NCBI RefSeq assembly: GCF_004664715.2
Contig: NC_051068.1
Location: 18,100,668 to 18,164,667 of the forward strand
Source: Peromyscus leucopus
Taxonomy: Eukaryota; Chordata; Mammalia; Rodentia; Cricetidae
DNA: 64,000 bases
Direction: 5' to 3'
Both the position numbers and the translations under genes were made by a program. Below are positions 59,801 through 64,000 of this stretch, in pieces (the first letter of the stretch is position 1; the number at the start of each line of letters is the position of its first letter). The notes beneath the pieces are model-generated. The model was not told where the DNA came from and ran no database searches. It saw only the letters and a program-made list of their open reading frames with translations.

Positions 59801-60279
59801 TTATTTATGTATAACTTCACAGCATCCGACCTGTGGCTTTCAAGAGATGTTTTTTAAAACTACCTGCAAACTATAGCCCTAAAACGGGGGCAAAGCACAG
59901 TAGTTTGAGTTGTAAAATGTCTGTAGATTGCAGTGGTGACCAGTTTGCACTTAAGCATTATGCCAGATCATAAGCATTGTATTATATAACTTGAAACTCA
60001 CTGTCTAGAATAAAACACATTACAAACAAAACTCCCCATGAATTTCTAAGATATATTTGCATAATAATGCAGAACAAATGTAAATGTTTATACATATGTT
60101 TGAGATTCTCAGTCTCATGCCATTTGAGAGCCACAGACAGATGAGGTAGGTTTTTGAGTGCAGTGTTCTGGGCTTTCCATTGAGTATGCCTTCATATCTA
60201 TGGGGGTTGATTACTCATAAAATTAAATGAATTTCTTTATTTAATTATACCCCTTATACCCATATTAAAAGCAAGTTCA

Positions 60280-60428
60280 GCTGGGCGGTGGTGGCGCACA
60301 CCTTTAATCCCAGCACCCTGGAGGCAGAGCCAGGTGGATCTCTGTGAGTTCGAGGCCAGCCTGGGCTACCAAGTGAGTTCCAGGAAAGGTGCAAAGCTAC
60401 ACAGAGAAACCCTGTCTCGAAAAACCAA

Positions 60429-60450
<22 letters not shown>
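60280..60450 (+). mobile_element. Young B1 SINE with 13-nt target-site duplication
   Basis: 'gctgggcggtggtggcgc' to a long A tail. The direct repeat AAAAGCAAGTTCA at 60267-60279 and 60451-60463 flanks it. Confidence 0.94.
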
Positions 60451-60459
<9 letters not shown>

Positions 60460-60983
60460 TTCAAGGAATTTAAAGAGAAATGCAAGTTATTAAATAATCA
60501 TAAAAGTTTGGGAAAATGGAGCTACATTTTACTACATTGCATCTGTAAACAGTGGATTCATAGCAATGTCTAAAAATTGCAATTATATAAAATGTTACTA
60601 TAAGGCAGTCTTTTAATAAAAGTTACACTTTTCCTAGGAAACAATGGTTTTTCTCAGGCCACATAATTGAAATAATTTTATTGTAAATGATGAAAGCTTT
60701 TTAAAGTACTTTACCACAAAACTGGATTATTTAGGAGTTTATTACCTTTGTTGACAGAATACTCTGATCTTTCAAAAACAAATTGATAAATTCATTGTTA
60801 ACTCTGGAATTTTCTTTACTTCTTTGTAGACAGCATTTTTTAAGTGTTTTATTTATTTTATTTTTCTGTCTTTGCATAATATTAAGATACTTTTTTTAGG
60901 ACAACCATTGTGAGTGATTTATTTTCTCAAATATTAACATCTGTTTTTTCTTAAAAAAGTTCATTGTGCTCTCTCAATAATAG

Positions 60984-61181
60984 ACATTGGGACCTGTGCC
61001 ATCACTGCCATTCCCTTTGAGAAGTCCAAAGTTTTATTTACTCTTGAAGAGTTGGATGAATTTACTTTTGTAGATGAGACAGATCAGCAAACTATTCCAG
61101 ATGTAACACGGATAGGTCCCAGTCAAGAAAAATGGGGCTGGATAATGTTTGAATGTGGACTTGAAAATTTAACTATAAAAG
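60984..61181 (+). CDS. Bltp1: Bltp1 window exon 28
   Basis: The exon reads D-IGTCAITAIPFEKSK through GLENLTIK plus one base of a Gly codon. The acceptor is CTCAATAATAG, with a T-rich tract further upstream. The donor is GTAAAC. It contains the run EKWGWIMFECGLENLTIK, an ordered-looking strand. Confidence 0.95.
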
Positions 61182-61859
61182 GTAAACTTTTTTTTTTTTA
61201 ACCCTGAGTTTTGTTTAAGTGGAGACAGTTCGGTCCAACATTGCTGAAATGTGTTTAACGGTTATTACTTGTAGCAGCAACCTGGATCAACATAATACAG
61301 CAGAAATTGTGGTACCTGGTGGATAGCAATCCTAGTTATACCAGTGATATTTCCTTCCACAGCTAGACAGTCCTGTCCCAAACCTTGGGACATCACAGAA
61401 CAGTAGGGTTTAGAAATTCATGCGTTCACTGGAGCATCCCATTCGTTTCAGAGTTTAGAGCTTTGCCATATAAAATGTAAATATTTCATGTAAATTCTTC
61501 ATTTAATGAAAATTACTTATTTATACTTGTTTCTTATATAAGACGGGGGCGGGGAGAAAAGGAGGAAGGTAAGTCTTATACCATTATGAATAATACTTTA
61601 AAGTAGCAAAGTTCAATTGTTATAAGGCTTTCAGGTTTAGTCTTACATGACTCCATTAAATACTTAAAATACTAGTGACTGTCTGTATGTCTATACCTTT
61701 TGACCTAGTAAGTCAGACAGGCATAATGCTTTTAGATAAGGGCAAAAGCTAGTGACGAAAAACTTGGTCTTGATGAAGTTATATACAGCTATTTTAGAGT
61801 ACAGCAGTAAAACACATATCTACTCTTTTTCTGACAGATTACTCCTTTCATTTTAATAG
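61182..61859. other. Intron 28: no feature seen
   Basis: No repeat was recognised. A short G-rich run lies at about 61543-61566 ('gacgggggcggggag'). Confidence 0.5.
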
Positions 61860-62071
61860 GAGGAAGACAATCTGGTGCAGTTTTATATAACAGTTTTGGA
61901 ATTATGGGTAAGGCTAGTGTCACAGAAAGGGGTGGAGTGCTGACATCCAATAATTCTTCTGATTCTCCTACGGGCAGCGGCTACAATACTGATGTCTCTG
62001 ATGATAACCTTCCATGTGACCGAACCAGTCCTTCTTCTGACATAAATGGAAACTCGGTCTCAGATGAACAA
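61860..62071 (+). CDS. Bltp1: Bltp1 window exon 29, last exon in the window
   Basis: The exon reads G-GRQSGAVLYNSFG through GNSVSDEQ and ends in phase 0. A short ordered start is followed by a Ser/Asp-rich, probably disordered stretch (SNNSSDSPTGSGYNTDVSDDN). The donor is GTTGGT, the weakest in the window (T at +3, G at +4). Homology continues after EQ in the next exon, which lies beyond base 64000. The frame runs 11 codons into the intron before a stop. Confidence 0.93.
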
Positions 62072-62879
62072 GTTGGTGAATTTCTAATGATACTAATAGT
62101 TTGGAATTAGGAAACTACACAATTCAAAATGAGTTTCTAAGGCATATCTCCATGTCATTTCCTCTTTGGGAGTTGTTGTAACATTTTGTTGAATATACTA
62201 TGACTAGATATTTTCTGAATAGGTATAGGAATATATACCTATGATGCATTTTCCTTCCCAATATAGTATTTAGCATAATACCCTGCTTATGTATGCACTT
62301 AATAAATATTTGTTAAGTAAATGAATTTATAGAACTTAATAAAAGTAAGCTTGATTAATTAATTAGGTTTTGATTAATTTAGAAGTCATTAGTAATATTT
62401 TATGTAGATAATATTTTTATCAATATCTGCTTATTTTAGATACCATTTTAAGTAATACCTTATATTCAGTTAATTATTTTTATTGTAGTAGAATTTAATT
62501 GTGATGGATATGGTAAGAGTAAAAGTATTTAAAATTCTGTATTGTGGAGAAGTTGGGTCACTAACTGCTTGGTGACCTTGGACTAGCAAGTTTTTTAGCT
62601 TTTCCTGTTTTTTGTTTTTTTTTTCAGTTATAATAGTGTAGTAAGTAATGTCATTGACTCTACAGAGTTTTGAAGACTGAAACAGATACCATATATGAAA
62701 AACTTTACTCAGTGTCTAGTACAAGCAAGAATTTAGTGAATGTATATGGATACACATAAACTTCTGAAAGTAAACAGAAAAAGCTTAAGAAAGCACCCTT
62801 TCACTAAGAAATAGATAGTGAGCACCTAGTATTCATGGTTATACTCACCTCTGAACCCCATTTCCTGAGGATTATTGAT
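62072..62879. other. Intron after exon 29, 5' part: no feature seen
   Basis: AT-rich, with (TTAAT)-type repeats near 62340-62385. No exon or repeat family was recognised. Confidence 0.5.
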
Positions 62880-63222
62880 TTTTATTTCTTTGTTGTGAGA
62901 AACAGATGTCAGTGTGTTGGTCTAGGTATGCTGTATGTAGCCTGCATGTGGAGATCAGAGACAGCCTCTGACTATCAGCCCTCACCTTCTCCCTGAGACA
63001 GGTTTCTTCAATGCTGTGTAAACCAGGTTGGCTGGTATTAGAGCATCCTGAGATTCTCCTGTCACCACCTCTCATTCCCCTGTGGGAACACACTGAAATT
63101 ACAGACGTGTAGTACTGCCTGGGGAGTGTTTGTTTTAATGTGGGTTCTGATGATTCGAACTCAGGTTGTCAGGCTTGCTGGGCAAATGCTGTTACCCATC
63201 AAGCCATATCCCCAGCCCCTGG
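62880..63222 (-). mobile_element. B4/RSINE-type SINE, antisense
   Basis: A B1-like middle ('ttacagacgtgtagtactgc') followed by the reverse-complement tRNA-like head ('gattcgaactcaggttgtc', 'catcaagccatatccccagc'). Confidence 0.78.
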
Positions 63223-63264
63223 GGATTTATTTTTATTTGGTCCATAGTTGAAGAGTTAATAAAT

Positions 63265-63475
63265 CCAGAACAGCCTGATGGCTCAGCGGGTAGAACCAAT
63301 TGCCAGGTAGCTTGCTTGGCAACCAAAATTTGATCTCCTGAATCTTCGTAAAAATAGTAGGAAAAAACTGACTCTACAGAGTTGTCCTCTGATCTTCATA
63401 TTTGTACCATGGCACTCTTGCACCCACACTTACACTTAATATTCACACCCCCACACTATAGTAATAAATAACATT
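63265..63475 (+). mobile_element. tRNA-derived SINE (B2/B3-like), sense
   Basis: 'cagcctgatggctcagcggg', 'gagttgtcctctgatcttc', then a CAC-rich tail ending in 'taataaataac'. Confidence 0.72.
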
Positions 63476-63764
63476 TTAAGTTAATCAGTTTCCTTATTAG
63501 TTCTTTAGAAGTGTTTGGAGGATTGAGTTAGAATTTTAATGAAGGGAATGAAGACAGACACATATGGCTGTGAACTGAACAAGAGTTCTTTCAGTGTTCT
63601 TTCCCTCTCACCTATTGACCATGCATATTGCTGCAGTAATAATGCATAAGTCTCCCTCCTTTTTTTAATTGTCAAGTTCTTTGTTTTTATACACCCAAGT
63701 GCTTGGCTCATAGCTCCTTAAAAAAGCAACGTTTCAAATTTAATTATTATGTTTTATGATGCTA

Positions 63765-63975
63765 AGGATTAAACTCAGGACCTTGTAACATGCTTTGCAA
63801 GAGCCAGCCCTACCACTTAGCTGCCTCCCCAGCCATAGAGGTTTCTTTTGTTGTTGCTATTTTGTTTCTGTTTTTCAGAGACAGTCTTGCTATGTTGCCT
63901 AGACTAGTATTGACCTCCTGGGCTTTTAAAAGATCCTTTTGTCTAAGCCTCCAGAATATCTAGGACTACAGGTTT
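63765..63975 (-). mobile_element. ID/B4 SINE head and old B1, antisense
   Basis: 63765-63836 ('gattaaactcaggaccttg', 'ttagctgcctccccagcc') is a reverse-complement tRNA-like head. 63850-63975 ('cagagacagtcttgctatg', 'gcctccagaatatctagg') is a diverged reverse-complement B1. Confidence 0.72.
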
Positions 63976-64000
63976 AGATTTCTTTCTCAAAGAAAAGTAT

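Overview
This window is mammalian nuclear DNA, most likely from a cricetid rodent such as a deer mouse, vole or hamster. The evidence is a dense load of rodent SINEs (B1, B2/B3, B4 and ID-like), Lx-type L1 fragments lying mostly antisense, a rodent hAT DNA transposon, LTR-like repeats of a type I associate with cricetids, and B1 copies carrying the 'caggaaaggcgcaaagctac' variant. The species call is inference. The base composition is AT-rich and I see no CpG island, promoter, start codon context or polyadenylation end that belongs to a gene. The window is internal to one very large gene. || The only protein-coding gene I can support is Bltp1 (older names Kiaa1109, FSA; fly homologue tweek), on the + strand. 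It encodes a giant bridge-like lipid transfer protein. I resolved 29 consecutive coding exons between 85 and 62071. Every intron is GT-AG and every codon phase joins, except at one exon. Together they give 5,294 nt, or 1,765 codons once one apparently missing base is counted. The reading follows the human protein closely as I remember it. The gene starts upstream of base 1 and continues past base 64000. || Layout: 1-25206 holds exons 1-12, encoding beta-rich lipid-groove segments, with long repeat-filled introns and a 386-base pure pyrimidine tract at 14576-14961. The largest intron (25207-32193, 6,987 nt) contains two L1 blocks and an unexplained in-phase open segment at 30100-30234. Exons 13-19 (32194-42818) continue the groove and end in a cysteine cluster. 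Exons 20-21 (47049-49750), including the 838-nt exon, encode a Ser-rich, charged, probably disordered insertion. Exons 22-29 (51287-62071) return to ordered sequence and then enter another Ser/Asp-rich stretch. || The main anomaly is exon 24 (54163-54282). It is 120 nt where its neighbours' phases demand 121, and it carries an in-frame TAG at 54215-54217 caused by one absent base near 54205/54206. All surrounding exons are intact, so an assembly error or a rare allele is more likely than gene death. I found no new multi-gene system. The most useful leads are this frameshift, the cassette-exon candidate, a NAGNAG acceptor at exon 15, L1 DNA next to a splice donor, a (GT)25 tract beside an acceptor, and several well-bounded transposon insertions with target-site duplications.
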